Source: Beutenbergia cavernae DSM 12333
Lineage (GTDB): Bacteria > Actinomycetota > Actinomycetes > Actinomycetales > Beutenbergiaceae
DNA: 64,000 nt
NCBI RefSeq assembly: GCF_000023105.1
Contig: NC_012669.1
Coordinates: 930,001-994,000 of the forward strand
Reading direction: 5' to 3'
Position 1 is the stretch's first letter. Each line of letters starts with the position of its first letter. The notes under the pieces are model-generated. The model had not been told where the DNA came from, ran no database searches, and worked only from the letters and a program-made list of their open reading frames with translations. Below are positions 1 through 8,420 of the stretch, piece by piece. The translations under genes and the position numbers were made by a program.

Positions 1-341
1 ACCAGGTTGATGCCGACGACCTGCTGGAACAGGTCCAGGTCGTGCACGCCCTTCCGGGACAGGACCCTCGAGGCCCACGCGACCCCGGCACAGCTCACCG
101 CGAGGCGCAGCGGCGCACCGGACGCGACGGCGGCGTCGACGGCGCGGGCGACGTCGTCCGCGGACGTCACGTCACCCGTCACCGCCTCGACGCCGTCGAC
201 CGGGGCGTCCGCGCGCTCCCACCCGTCGGCGAGGTCGAGGCCGACGACGTGCACGCCGTCGGCGACGAGCGCCCGCGCGGTGGCGGCGCCCAGCCCGGAC
301 GCGGCGCCGGTGACGACGGCGGAGGTTCCCTCGATCTGCAT
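1..341 (-). CDS. SDR family oxidoreductase, HSD10-like (partial)
   Basis: Short-chain dehydrogenase/reductase. The 113 visible residues are the N-terminal half; the gene leaves the window at its left edge. The nucleotide-binding motif TGAASGLG is at residues 11-18, the acidic end of beta-2 (GLDL) suggests NAD rather than NADP, and the NNAG-type motif appears as SCAG. The stretch after it (ASRVLSRKG) resembles type 10 17-beta-hydroxysteroid/3-hydroxyacyl-CoA dehydrogenases, which act in short-chain acyl-CoA oxidation. The catalytic Ser-Tyr-Lys lies outside the window, so the substrate is inference. The ATG start gives the usual few residues before beta-1. Confidence 0.8.
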   Translation of the reverse strand, partial: MQIEGTSAVVTGAASGLGAATARALVADGVHVVGLDLADGWERADAPVDGVEAVTGDVTSADDVARAVDAAVASGAPLRLAVSCAGVAWASRVLSRKGVHDLDLFQQVVGINL

Positions 342-380
342 GCTCACTCCCGGTGACGACGACGGCGACGCGAGAGGAGG

Positions 381-941
381 CTAGCGGCCGGCGGTCCAGC
401 CTGTCGCGAGCGGCGTGCTGTAGCTGGACCCGTCGGCCGTGCGGACGAGGTGACCCGCCTCGACGAGCTCCCGGCGGACGAGGGGGACGTCGTCGGTGAT
501 CCGCGCGAGCGCCGCGTTGACGGCCGGCTCCGGGTCGCCGTCGAACACCGGCAGGGCGCTGGCGATCGCCTCGAGCATGCGTGCGCGCGGCGCCGCCTCC
601 ATGGGCAGGCGCACGAGGCGTCCGAGGCGCACGTTCCCGGACAGCTTCCGCGCCAGCTCCGGGTCGGCGGCGAGCACCCGCCCGAGCGGAGTGGCTGCCG
701 CGTGGGCGGCCACGGCGTCGGTGAGCGTCGCCAGCCGCGCCTGCCACGCGCCGTCGGTCGACTCGGTCACGAGCCCCGCGGCGCGGAGCGCGCCGATCGC
801 CCGGACGGCGTCGCGCTCGCGCACGCCCAGCCGCGCGGCGAGCTCGAGGGTCGACGCCGGCCCTCCGGTCGCGAGGGAGGCGAGGGCGGCGAGCCGCCGC
901 GGGTCGGCGAGGGTGGACAGCAGCTCCACGGGATCGTCCAT
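381..941 (-). CDS. ArsR-like HTH protein with C-terminal DUF2087
   Basis: A 186-residue probable DNA-binding protein. Residues 5-60 form an ArsR-type winged helix ([17 protein letters not shown], then a helix-turn-helix and RAAGLVTES). The C-terminal third ([18 protein letters not shown], then DGSSYS) matches DUF2087, a domain usually fused to ArsR/MarR-type HTHs. The chosen ATG begins at the first ArsR helix; an in-frame extension of about 76 codons upstream has no family similarity. GAGACT lies 6 nt upstream of the ATG, so the mRNA may be leaderless. It is divergent from tdh, about 100 bp away; control of tdh-kbl is possible but unproven. Confidence 0.75.
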   Translation of the reverse strand: MDDPVELLSTLADPRRLAALASLATGGPASTLELAARLGVRERDAVRAIGALRAAGLVTESTDGAWQARLATLTDAVAAHAAATPLGRVLAADPELARKLSGNVRLGRLVRLPMEAAPRARMLEAIASALPVFDGDPEPAVNAALARITDDVPLVRRELVEAGHLVRTADGSSYSTPLATGWTAGR

Positions 942-1038
942 CCGACCAGTCTCGCCCGCCGGCTGCTTCCCGCACGAGGGCATTCGCGACGCCGGCACGT
1001 CTCGGCATACGAGAGGATGGCCGCGTGGAGTGCGTGCG

Positions 1039-2082
1039 ATGAAGGCGTTGTACAAGCCGGCGGCCGGACCGGGTCTCGAGCTCGTGGAGCGGCCGGAGCC
1101 GGAGGCGGGGCCGGACGAGGTCAAGATCCGAGTGCTGCGCACCGGCATCTGCGGCACCGACCTGCACATCGAGTCCTGGGACGCGTGGGCGGCGTCGGCG
1201 GTCGCGGCGCCCCTGATCCCGGGGCACGAGCTCTACGGCGAGGTCGTCGCCGTCGGCGACGCCGTGCACGAGGTCCGCGTGGGGGACCGGGTGTCCGGCG
1301 AGGGGCACATCGTGTGCGGCATCTGCCGCAACTGCCGGGCCGGACGCCGGCAGATGTGCATCCGGACGAAGGGTCTCGGGGTGCAGCGCGACGGCGCGTT
1401 CGCCGAGTACGTGGTCCTGCCCGAGAGCAACGTGTGGGTCCACCACGGCGGCATCGACCCCGACGTGGGCGCGATCTTCGACCCGTTCGGGAACGCGGTG
1501 CACACGGCGTTGCGGTTCGGCGTCGTCGGCGAGGACGTGCTGGTCACCGGGAGCGGCCCCATCGGGCTGATGGCGATCGCCGTCGCCCGGCACGTGGGCG
1601 CACGCTTCGTGGTCGCGACCGACGTGAGCCCCCACCGGCTGGACCTCGCCCTCGGGATGGGCGCGGACCACGTGGTCGACGTCCGCACCGAACGCGTCCA
1701 CTCGGCCCAGGAGGCGCTCGGGATGCGCGAGGGCTTCGACGTCGGGTTCGAGATGAGCGGTGCCCCGAGCGCGTTGCCGGAGATGATCGAGAACATGACG
1801 CACGGCGCCTCGATCGCCATGCTCGGCCTCCCCGCCGGGCAGATCTCGGTGGACTGGGGTGCCGTCGTGACGCGCATGATCACGATCTCGGGCATCTACG
1901 GGCGCCAGATGTTCGAGACGTGGTTCGCCATGGACGCGATGCTGGCTACCAGCGAGGTGCTCCGCGAGCGGGTCGCGTCGGTCATCACCGACCGCTTCGC
2001 GGCGGGGGACTGGGAGCTCGGGTTCGCCGCGGCGGCGTCGGCCGACCGCGGCAAGGTCATCCTCGACTGGACGGAGGTCTGA
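1039..2082 (+). CDS. tdh: L-threonine 3-dehydrogenase
   Basis: Zinc-dependent medium-chain dehydrogenase oxidising L-threonine to 2-amino-3-oxobutyrate with NAD. At 347 residues it has normal length. The catalytic zinc site is visible (GICGTDLHI, then GHELYGEVV), the structural zinc cysteines follow ([15 protein letters not shown]), and the Rossmann motif is [10 protein letters not shown]. It precedes kbl by 2 nt, the classical tdh-kbl operon, so the unstable product can pass directly to 2-amino-3-ketobutyrate CoA ligase. The ATG was chosen because the family N-terminus is MKAL; GGAG lies 8 nt upstream. A long upstream extension in frame is non-coding. Confidence 0.95.
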   Translation: MKALYKPAAGPGLELVERPEPEAGPDEVKIRVLRTGICGTDLHIESWDAWAASAVAAPLIPGHELYGEVVAVGDAVHEVRVGDRVSGEGHIVCGICRNCRAGRRQMCIRTKGLGVQRDGAFAEYVVLPESNVWVHHGGIDPDVGAIFDPFGNAVHTALRFGVVGEDVLVTGSGPIGLMAIAVARHVGARFVVATDVSPHRLDLALGMGADHVVDVRTERVHSAQEALGMREGFDVGFEMSGAPSALPEMIENMTHGASIAMLGLPAGQISVDWGAVVTRMITISGIYGRQMFETWFAMDAMLATSEVLRERVASVITDRFAAGDWELGFAAAASADRGKVILDWTEV

Positions 2083-2084
2083 GC

Positions 2085-3272
2085 GTGTACGGAACGTTCG
2101 CGCAGCACGTGCAGGGACAGCTGGACGAGATCGCCGAGGCCGGGCTCACGAAACGTGAGCGCGCGATCGTCGGCCCCCAGTCGACGGAGGTGATGGCCGA
2201 CGGCGCCCGCGTGCTCAACTTCTGCGCGAACAACTACCTCGGGCTCGCCGACGACCCTCGGCTGCTCGCCGCGGCCCATGCCGCCCTTGACGAGTGGGGG
2301 TACGGCCTCGCGTCCGTCCGGTTCATCTGCGGGACGCAGGAGCTGCACCTCGAGCTCGAGCGGCGGGTGTCGACGTTCCTCGGCACGGACGCCACCATCC
2401 TGTTCTCGTCCTGCTTCGACGCCAACGGCGGCGTGTTCGAGGCGCTGTTCTCAGCGGAGGACGCGATCATCTCGGACGCGCTGAACCACGCGTCCCTCAT
2501 CGACGGCATCCGCCTGTGCAAGGCGCGGCGCTTGCGGTATGCGAACCGCGACATGGCCGATCTCGAGGCGCAGCTCGTGGCCGCGGCCGACGCCCGCTTC
2601 CGGATCATCGTCACGGACGGCGTGTTCTCGATGGACGGCTACTTCGCGCCGCTCGACGAGATCTGCGACCTGGCCGAGGCCCACGACGCGCTCGTCCTCG
2701 TGGACGACTCGCACGCCGTCGGGTTCGTGGGCGAGCACGGCCGAGGCACGCCGGAGCGTTTCGGCGTCGCCGACCGGGTCGACCTGTACACCGGCACGTT
2801 CGGCAAGGCGCTGGGCGGAGCCTCCGGCGGCTACGTGAGCGGGCGCGCGGAGATCGTCGAGCTGCTCCGACAGCGCGCTCGCCCGTACCTCTTCTCGAAC
2901 ACGATCGCGCCGCCCATCGTGGCGGGCACGCTCGCCGCGCTCGACATCGTCGAAGGAGCGGGCAGCGAGCGCGCGCACCTGAAGGACAACGCCGCCCTGT
3001 TCCGCCGGCTCATGACCGAGGCCGGGTTCGAGCTGCTCGAGGGCGAGCACCCCATCGTCCCGGTGATGTTCGGCGACGCGCGCGTCACCGCCGAGATCGC
3101 CGCGCACATGCAGTCTCACGGTGTCTATGTCACGGCGTTCTCCTTCCCTGTCGTGCCTCGCGGCGCGGCGCGCATCCGCGTCCAGCTCTCGGCGGTGCAC
3201 ACGCCGGGCGAGATCGCGGCGTGCGTCGACGCGTTCGTGGCGGCGCGCGCGGCCGTCCAGCCCGCCGCGTAG
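2085..3272 (+). CDS. kbl: Glycine C-acetyltransferase (2-amino-3-ketobutyrate CoA ligase)
   Basis: PLP enzyme of the alpha-oxoamine synthase family that cleaves 2-amino-3-oxobutyrate with CoA to glycine and acetyl-CoA, completing threonine degradation. Length is 395 residues, as in the family. Visible marks are [14 protein letters not shown] near the N-terminus, the [11 protein letters not shown] cofactor-binding segment, and [14 protein letters not shown] with the Schiff-base lysine. The GTG start lies 2 nt after the tdh stop; the acceptable Shine-Dalgarno-like GGAGG sits inside the last tdh codons, which suggests coupled translation. Confidence 0.95.
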   Translation: MYGTFAQHVQGQLDEIAEAGLTKRERAIVGPQSTEVMADGARVLNFCANNYLGLADDPRLLAAAHAALDEWGYGLASVRFICGTQELHLELERRVSTFLGTDATILFSSCFDANGGVFEALFSAEDAIISDALNHASLIDGIRLCKARRLRYANRDMADLEAQLVAAADARFRIIVTDGVFSMDGYFAPLDEICDLAEAHDALVLVDDSHAVGFVGEHGRGTPERFGVADRVDLYTGTFGKALGGASGGYVSGRAEIVELLRQRARPYLFSNTIAPPIVAGTLAALDIVEGAGSERAHLKDNAALFRRLMTEAGFELLEGEHPIVPVMFGDARVTAEIAAHMQSHGVYVTAFSFPVVPRGAARIRVQLSAVHTPGEIAACVDAFVAARAAVQPAA

Positions 3273-3294
3273 CGCCTCCCAGCTGGCGAGGCGC
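3272..3294 (+). terminator. Stem-loop after kbl
   Basis: GCGCCTC pairs with GAGGCGC around an inner CCAG/CTGG stem, starting at the kbl stop codon. There is no T-tract, as is common for actinobacterial terminators. A second perfect palindrome (CCGCGCCGGCGCGG, 3325-3338) lies between the convergent kbl and WXG100 genes. Confidence 0.5.
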
Positions 3295-3360
3295 GGGGTC
3301 CGCGCCGACGCGACCGGGGGAGAGCCGCGCCGGCGCGGAGTCTCACCGGCTCGCGCGTGC

Positions 3361-3651
3361 CTACACCGCGAACATCCGGATCGCGGAGGTCTCCGCCTCG
3401 CTGTACTGCCGCGCCGCCGTGTCGAGCGCGAGCGTGATCTGCTCGAGCGAGGCCTCGACCTGCGCCTGGGTGCCGCGCCACTGCGCCATGAGCGCCGTGA
3501 AGCTGCTCGCCGCGCTCCCGTGCCAGCTCGCCTCCAGCGTGGCCAGGTGGCGCATCATCGCGGCGACCTCCGTGGCGATGACCGCCCCCGACGCTCGCGC
3601 GGACGCCCCCGCCTCGGCCACAGCTGCGGCGTCGACCTCGAACCGTGTCAT
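3361..3651 (-). CDS. WXG100 family protein
   Basis: A 96-residue all-helical protein with the hairpin motif near the middle (W43-H44-G45, in LEASWHGSAASSF), the hallmark of ESAT-6/CFP-10-like WXG100 proteins. These are secreted by, or partner proteins for, type VII secretion. The C-terminus has the spacing of the YxxxD/E export signal as YSEAE. It stands alone here, with no EccC or partner gene beside it, so it is either an orphan substrate or part of a scattered ESX set. It converges with kbl. Confidence 0.85.
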   Translation of the reverse strand: MTRFEVDAAAVAEAGASARASGAVIATEVAAMMRHLATLEASWHGSAASSFTALMAQWRGTQAQVEASLEQITLALDTAARQYSEAETSAIRMFAV

Positions 3652-3715
3652 GGAACCGACCTCCCACCATCCGCCCGCGGTCTGCGGGCTCCTGTGGCGA
3701 GGTTAGGTCGGCCGC

Positions 3716-4609
3716 TCAGCGGGGCGGTGGCCGGCTGAGGGTTCCTTCACCCGAGTCGGGATCAGCGTGATCTGGGGACAAGCGGCGGGGGCGGGGCGCC
3801 TCCGCGGGAGAGGTCGCACCCTCGCCCGCGGGCTCGCCCTCAGCCGCGCCCTCGGACGGCTCGTCCGGCGGCAGCGCGCGCAGCTCCGACTGCAGCCGGG
3901 ACAGCTCGGCCGTGACGTTCTCGCGGGCCGGCTCCTCCCAGCCCTGCGCCATCGGGCTCGAGAACAGGGACGGCCTCGCGAGCAGCTTCGTCAGGATGGC
4001 GATCCGGTGCGTGAGGTAGTCCCGGACCGGGATGTGGGCGTACTCCTCGCGCACGGCCTTGCGGTAGGCCGCGTACTTCTGCGGCTCGACGGCCAGCGTC
4101 GCGAGGTCGGCGTCGTTGAGCGCCTGGGCGTCGATGTCGCGGATGTCAGCGGAGTGCCGGTCGACCCCGGAGACCAGCCGGGCGATGCGCTCGACGACGT
4201 CGTCGGCCACCCCGAGGTCGGTCAGCTCGCGCCGGGCTCGCTCCGCGCTCGCCACCGGGTCCTCGCCCCCGCGGTGCTTGTACGCCACGTGCGACCCGGC
4301 ACTGAAGACCACGCCGTGGTACCAGCCGGCCACGCGGACGACGTCGGGGGCGTGCGTCTCCTGCGCGAGCTCGTCGATGCGCGCGAGCACGTCCACGAGG
4401 TGCTTGAGGTTGTGGTGGAACCGCCCGGGTTCGCTCCAGCTCGCGACGAGCGTGGTGCCGACCTCGTCGATCTCCTCGGCAGACGCCGTGGCGCCGATCG
4501 CTCGTGCGCTCCGGGCCCAGGCTGCGGGCAGCCACTGCGGTGCGTCGATGACGCCCATGTCGTGCTCAGGTCCCGTCGTCGATGTCAGGTCGTGCGCCAT
4601 CGTAGTCAC
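3716..4609 (-). CDS. HD-superfamily metal-dependent phosphohydrolase-like protein
   Basis: A 297-residue protein of the predicted HD-type hydrolase group (COG4339-like). Likely metal ligands are in RFHHNLKHL and GWYHGVVF, followed by a helical HD core with SGVDRHSADI and LNDADLATLA. The last 50 residues are low-complexity (Glu/Pro-rich) and probably disordered. The start overlaps the stop of the upstream histidine kinase gene by 4 nt (ATGA), so the three genes on this strand appear to form one transcription unit. The substrate is unknown. A second ATG three codons downstream is also possible. Confidence 0.7.
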   Translation of the reverse strand: MTTMAHDLTSTTGPEHDMGVIDAPQWLPAAWARSARAIGATASAEEIDEVGTTLVASWSEPGRFHHNLKHLVDVLARIDELAQETHAPDVVRVAGWYHGVVFSAGSHVAYKHRGGEDPVASAERARRELTDLGVADDVVERIARLVSGVDRHSADIRDIDAQALNDADLATLAVEPQKYAAYRKAVREEYAHIPVRDYLTHRIAILTKLLARPSLFSSPMAQGWEEPARENVTAELSRLQSELRALPPDEPSEGAAEGEPAGEGATSPAEAPRPRRLSPDHADPDSGEGTLSRPPPR

Positions 4610-6141
4610 GATGCGGAGCGGCCGGGCCGAACCGGGAGCTCGATCCGCACGGTCGTCCCGCCGTCGGGCGTCGGCACGACGGACACGGCGCCTCCGTGCG
4701 CGCCGACGATCGCCGCGACGATCGCGAGCCCGAGGCCGGAGCCGCCGGCGCTGCGGCTTCGTGAGGTCTCGACGCGGTAGAAGCGGTCGAACACGCGTGC
4801 CGCGTCGTCGGGAGCGATCCCGGGTCCGTGGTCGACGACCTCGAGGACGACGGCGTCGGCCGTCGGCCGGGCCAGGACGAGCTCCACCGGGCTCCCGGCC
4901 GGGGTGTACGACGCCACGTTGCCGATGAGGTTGAGCATGACCTGGCGCAGCTGGTCGGCGTCACCCTCGACCGCCCATCCGTCCCCGTCGGCGTCCGGGG
5001 CCTCCACCCGGACGGTGCGGGCCGGGTCGATCGCGCGCAGGTCCTCCGCGGCGTCGGCGGCGAGCTGCGCGAGGTCCACCTGGCCGAGCCGCAGGCCGCG
5101 GCCCTCGTCGAGCCGGGCGAGGGCCAGGAGGTCGTTCACCAGCGAGCCCATGCGCACGGACTCACGCTCGAGACGTTCCATGACCTGCGGGACGTCGTCG
5201 TCGGGGATGCCCCCGAGGCGGTACAGCTCGGCGTACCCGCGCATCGCGGCGAGCGGGGTGCGCAGCTCGTGGCTCGCGTCCGAGACGAACCGCTGCATCC
5301 GTCGCTCGCTCGCCGTGCGCTGCGCGAACGACGCCTCGACCTGCCCGAGCATCATGTTCAGCGACCGGCTCAGCGACCCGACCTCGGTGGTCGGCGGCTC
5401 GGGCGGGACGCGTTGGCTGAGGTCGCCGCCCGCGATCGCGGCCGCCGTCGACTCGATCCGGCGCAGGGGGCGCAGGCTGCGGCGGACGACGACGTAGCCG
5501 GCTCCGGCGGCGCCCGCGAGGACCGCGGCGCTCACCACGAGCAGCCACGTGCGCATCTCCGACATCGTCGCCTCGACCGAGGTGAGCGGGAGCGCGACGG
5601 CTGCGGTCGCGATCGGTGCCCCGTCGCGCACGACCGGCCCGGCGACCACCCGCCAGCGGACCGGCCCGTCCTCGGACCCGACGGTGTACGGATGCCGGGA
5701 CTGCTCTTGTACGTGCCCGAGCGAGAGGTCGCCGACGTCGGGGAACGCGGCAGTCGCACCGGAGGCCGACTGCCACGCGACAGAGCCGTCCAGGTTCGCG
5801 ATGACCACGGCGTAGTCGGTCGGGATCGGGCCGGGGCCACCCGGGTTCGGGAGGGCGTTGACCGAGTTGATGACGATCGTCTCCGCGGCCGAGCGCAGCT
5901 GGCTGTCGACCTCCTGCACGAGCGTGCGGCGCAGCAGGGTCAGCGCGACGAAGCCGAACACGACGAGGGCGACCAGGAGCAGCACCGAGAAGAGGGCCAC
6001 GAGGCGCACCCGGAGCGGCCGCCTCCGCCACGCCTCGGCGACGCCTCCTGGCCACGCGGGCGCCGCGGGAGTCGGCCCCGTGTCGCGCTGCCGGGCCGGC
6101 GGGGGAGGCGTGCGGCCCTCCGCATCCCGTGAGGTCGTCAC
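4606..6141 (-). CDS. Membrane sensor histidine kinase (OmpR partner type)
   Basis: A 511-residue sensor kinase. TM1 is at about residues 44-66, an extracytoplasmic sensor loop of about 120 residues follows, TM2 is WLLVVSAAVLAGAAGAGYVV, and a HAMP segment comes next. The HisKA box is SDASHELRTP with phospho-accepting His291, and the ATPase boxes are NLIGN, DHGPGIAP and GGSGLGLAI. The architecture resembles mycobacterial TcrY/PrrB. The GTG start overlaps the response regulator stop by 4 nt (GTGA), indicating coupled translation. The proline-rich N-terminus is cytoplasmic. The signal it senses cannot be read from sequence. Confidence 0.92.
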   Translation of the reverse strand: MTTSRDAEGRTPPPPARQRDTGPTPAAPAWPGGVAEAWRRRPLRVRLVALFSVLLLVALVVFGFVALTLLRRTLVQEVDSQLRSAAETIVINSVNALPNPGGPGPIPTDYAVVIANLDGSVAWQSASGATAAFPDVGDLSLGHVQEQSRHPYTVGSEDGPVRWRVVAGPVVRDGAPIATAAVALPLTSVEATMSEMRTWLLVVSAAVLAGAAGAGYVVVRRSLRPLRRIESTAAAIAGGDLSQRVPPEPPTTEVGSLSRSLNMMLGQVEASFAQRTASERRMQRFVSDASHELRTPLAAMRGYAELYRLGGIPDDDVPQVMERLERESVRMGSLVNDLLALARLDEGRGLRLGQVDLAQLAADAAEDLRAIDPARTVRVEAPDADGDGWAVEGDADQLRQVMLNLIGNVASYTPAGSPVELVLARPTADAVVLEVVDHGPGIAPDDAARVFDRFYRVETSRSRSAGGSGLGLAIVAAIVGAHGGAVSVVPTPDGGTTVRIELPVRPGRSAS

Positions 6142-6863
6142 GGCGTCTTGAGGACGTACCCGATGCCGCGCCGCGTGTGGATGAGCGGGACGGTGGGTGC
6201 GCCGTCGGGTCCGGGGACGTCGATCTTGCGCCGGAGGTAGGAGATGTACGACTCGACGATCGCGCTCTCGCCGCGCCAGTCGTACTCCCACACGTGGTCG
6301 AGGATCTGGGTCTTCGACAGCACCCGGCCGGCGTTGAGCATGAGGTAGCGCAGCAGCTTGAACTCCGTGGGCGAGAGCTCCACCGGCCGCCCCGCCCGAC
6401 GCACCTCGCGGGCGTCCTCGTCGAGCTCCAGGTCCGCGTACCGCAGCACGCCGGAGTCCGCGTCGTGCGCCTGGGACCGGCGGAGGACGGCGCGGATCCG
6501 CGCCACGACCTCCTCGAGGCTGAACGGCTTCGTGACGTAGTCGTCACCGCCGACGGTGAGCCCGGTGACGGCGTCGGCGACGTCGTCCCGCGCGGTGAGG
6601 AAGACGACGGGTGTGCGCACCCCCCGCTCGCGCAGGCGCCGCGTCACGGTGAAGCCGTCCATGTCCGGGAGCATGACGTCGAGCACCACGAGGTCGGGCT
6701 CGCCCTCGACGATCGCCTCGAGCGCCTCGGTGCCGTCGGAGGCCGTGACGACGTCGAACCCGGCGAAGCGCAACGAGGTCGCCAGCAGGTCACGGATGTT
6801 GGGCTCGTCGTCCACGACGACGAGACGCGCCTCCGGCGTGCGGCTCGCGGGCAACGTGGTCAT
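6138..6863 (-). CDS. OmpR/PhoB-family response regulator
   Basis: A 241-residue regulator and cognate partner of the adjacent kinase. The receiver domain has acidic residues DDE at 18-20, phospho-acceptor Asp62 (VVLDVMLPDMDG), the switch Thr in LTARD and the invariant Lys in TKPFS. The C-terminal winged helix has the usual LSPTEFKLLRYL and RRGIGYVL motifs. The domain resembles TcrX-type regulators. The ATG was chosen because it is the first start giving a complete receiver. The first gene of the group, it probably has its promoter in the 74 bp between it and the NYN gene. Confidence 0.93.
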   Translation of the reverse strand: MTTLPASRTPEARLVVVDDEPNIRDLLATSLRFAGFDVVTASDGTEALEAIVEGEPDLVVLDVMLPDMDGFTVTRRLRERGVRTPVVFLTARDDVADAVTGLTVGGDDYVTKPFSLEEVVARIRAVLRRSQAHDADSGVLRYADLELDEDAREVRRAGRPVELSPTEFKLLRYLMLNAGRVLSKTQILDHVWEYDWRGESAIVESYISYLRRKIDVPGPDGAPTVPLIHTRRGIGYVLKTP

Positions 6864-6937
6864 GAGGACCAGTGTGCGCGCCGAGTCTGGGAGTTCGCTG
6901 GACGTCGCCTGGGAGTGCGCTGGCGGCGCGTCCGGTG

Positions 6938-7531
6938 TTACAGGTAGCGCAGGGGGTCGAACGCCTCGAGCGGGATGATCCGCACGCGCGGGAGCGGCGT
7001 CGTGAACGCCCCGAGGTCGTCCTCGAGATCGTGCAGGGACAGCCCGCGCTCCGTCAGCTCGGTGAACCGGGCGTTCGCGAACTCGCGGAAGCACAGCAGC
7101 CCGACCCGGTGGTCGGGCGTCAGGAGATCCTCGACCTGGGGAAGGAAGTCGCCGTCGTGGCTGGCGAGGAGGACGTCGGACGGCCGGTCCGTCAGGGCCG
7201 CGAGCGTGCGCTGGATGCCGATATCGACGACCTTCTCGCCGGGACCGCCGGCCAGCGGGATCGGGTGGTACCCCAGCGCGAGCAGCGCCTGCACGAACGA
7301 CATCGGCATCTGGCCGTTCGAGGCGTTGAGGAAGAAGAGGGCGGTGACCGGCTGGTCCCACAGCGTCTCCGCGAACGCCGTGATCCGGTCCCACCGCGGG
7401 CGCTCCTCGGGTGCCGGCCGGTGCCCGAGCACGCTCATGCCGAGCGTGGCGTCGATGTTCTCGCCGTCGACGAGGACATACGTGCGGCGTTCGGCGGTGG
7501 TGCCCGCGTCGGCGCCCGGTTCGCTGGTCAT
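6938..7531 (-). CDS. NYN domain (PIN-like nuclease fold) protein
   Basis: A 197-residue protein with a NYN/LabA-type fold. YVLVDGENID carries the first acidic residue, and further acidic positions are in EKVVDIGIQRTL and LLASHDGDFLPQVE, the usual Mg-binding set of this RNase-like family. The C-terminal tail (FTTPLPRVRIIPLEAFDPLRYL region) is unassigned. A GTG nine bases upstream would extend it by three codons, but TACAGT at 7539-7544 sits exactly 7 nt before the ATG, which favours a leaderless mRNA starting at 7531. Probable role is RNA processing or turnover; the target is unknown. Confidence 0.8.
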   Translation of the reverse strand: MTSEPGADAGTTAERRTYVLVDGENIDATLGMSVLGHRPAPEERPRWDRITAFAETLWDQPVTALFFLNASNGQMPMSFVQALLALGYHPIPLAGGPGEKVVDIGIQRTLAALTDRPSDVLLASHDGDFLPQVEDLLTPDHRVGLLCFREFANARFTELTERGLSLHDLEDDLGAFTTPLPRVRIIPLEAFDPLRYL

Positions 7532-7538
7532 CGGAGTC

Positions 7539-7544
7539 ACTGTA
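7539..7544 (-). promoter_or_regulatory. -10 box TACAGT of the NYN gene (leaderless)
   Basis: TACAGT on the minus strand ends 7 nt before the ATG, which puts the likely +1 on the start codon. No convincing -35 box was seen. It decides the start codon of the gene. Confidence 0.5.
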
Positions 7545-7588
7545 GGGGGCGCCGGCCGTTCCGGCGGCCCCCTACAGCGAACGCCCCG

Positions 7589-8341
7589 TCAGGACGTGAT
7601 CTGGCCGGGCTGCTGGGCCGGGGCGATCTGGCCCTGCTTGAGAGCGGCGAGCCGGGCCTCGATCTCGATCTCCGCACCCGAGGCGCTGAGCTCCTCGAAC
7701 TGGGCGTCCAGGCTGCTCGCGGCGATCTCGGCCTGGCCGGCGGCCTGCGCCTCCTCGCGGCGCACCTGGTCCTCGAACCGCGACAGCTCGCTCGTCGGGT
7801 CGAGCACGTCGATGCGGCCGACGGCGTCCTGCACCTGCTTCTGCGCCTGCGCCGTCTTCGCCCGGGCGATGAGCTGGTCGCGCTTCGTCTTGAGCTCGTT
7901 CAGCCGGTCCTTCATCTGCGCCAGGCCGGACTTCAGCTTGTCGACCGTCTGGTTCTGCGACGCGATCATCGGCGCGGCGTCGCTGACCTCCTTCTCGAAG
8001 CCGATCTGCTTCGACAGGGCGAGCTTCGCGAGGTTGTCGAACCGCTCCGCGTCGGCGGTGTTGCCCTCGGCGCGCTTGCGGTCCGCTGTCGCCGACGCCG
8101 CCGCCGCCTTGTTGCCCCATTCGACGACGGCGGTCTGGTCCTCCCGGAAGTCGGCCTCCGCGAGGCGCAGGTTCCCGATCGTCTGCGCGATGGCGGTCTC
8201 GGCCTCGGCGATGCTGTTGGTGTAGTCGCGGACCAGCTGGTCGAGCATCTTCTCCGGGTCCTCGGCACGGTCGAGGAGCGCGTTGATGTTGGCGCGGGTG
8301 AGCTGGCCGATGCGGCCCAGGATCGTCTGCTTCTCCGTCAT
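7589..8341 (-). CDS. PspA/IM30 (ESCRT-III-like) family protein
   Basis: A 250-residue phage-shock-protein-A homologue, nearly all coiled-coil, that would bind stressed inner membrane and assemble into ESCRT-III-like oligomers. The N-terminus (ILGRIGQLTRANINALLDRAEDPEKML) is the family signature, with the amphipathic helix and the DRAEDPEKML turn. A Q/A-rich C-terminus ends in PAQQPGQITS. It lies 79 bp downstream of the TPM gene on the same strand, so co-expression is likely. PspA-TPM neighbours are known from actinobacteria and point to an envelope stress role. Confidence 0.9.
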   Translation of the reverse strand: MTEKQTILGRIGQLTRANINALLDRAEDPEKMLDQLVRDYTNSIAEAETAIAQTIGNLRLAEADFREDQTAVVEWGNKAAAASATADRKRAEGNTADAERFDNLAKLALSKQIGFEKEVSDAAPMIASQNQTVDKLKSGLAQMKDRLNELKTKRDQLIARAKTAQAQKQVQDAVGRIDVLDPTSELSRFEDQVRREEAQAAGQAEIAASSLDAQFEELSASGAEIEIEARLAALKQGQIAPAQQPGQITS

Positions 8342-8420
8342 GTCTCTTCCTTCCGTTGGCCGCCCCGGGCGGCGTGGTTGCGAACGTGTGGTGGGTCCTC
8401 GGGCGAACGGGCCGGCGTCG

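Noticed and set aside
3361-3651. A complete ESX locus around the lone WXG100 gene
   Set aside because: No EccC, EccB, EccD or partner WXG100 gene lies beside it.
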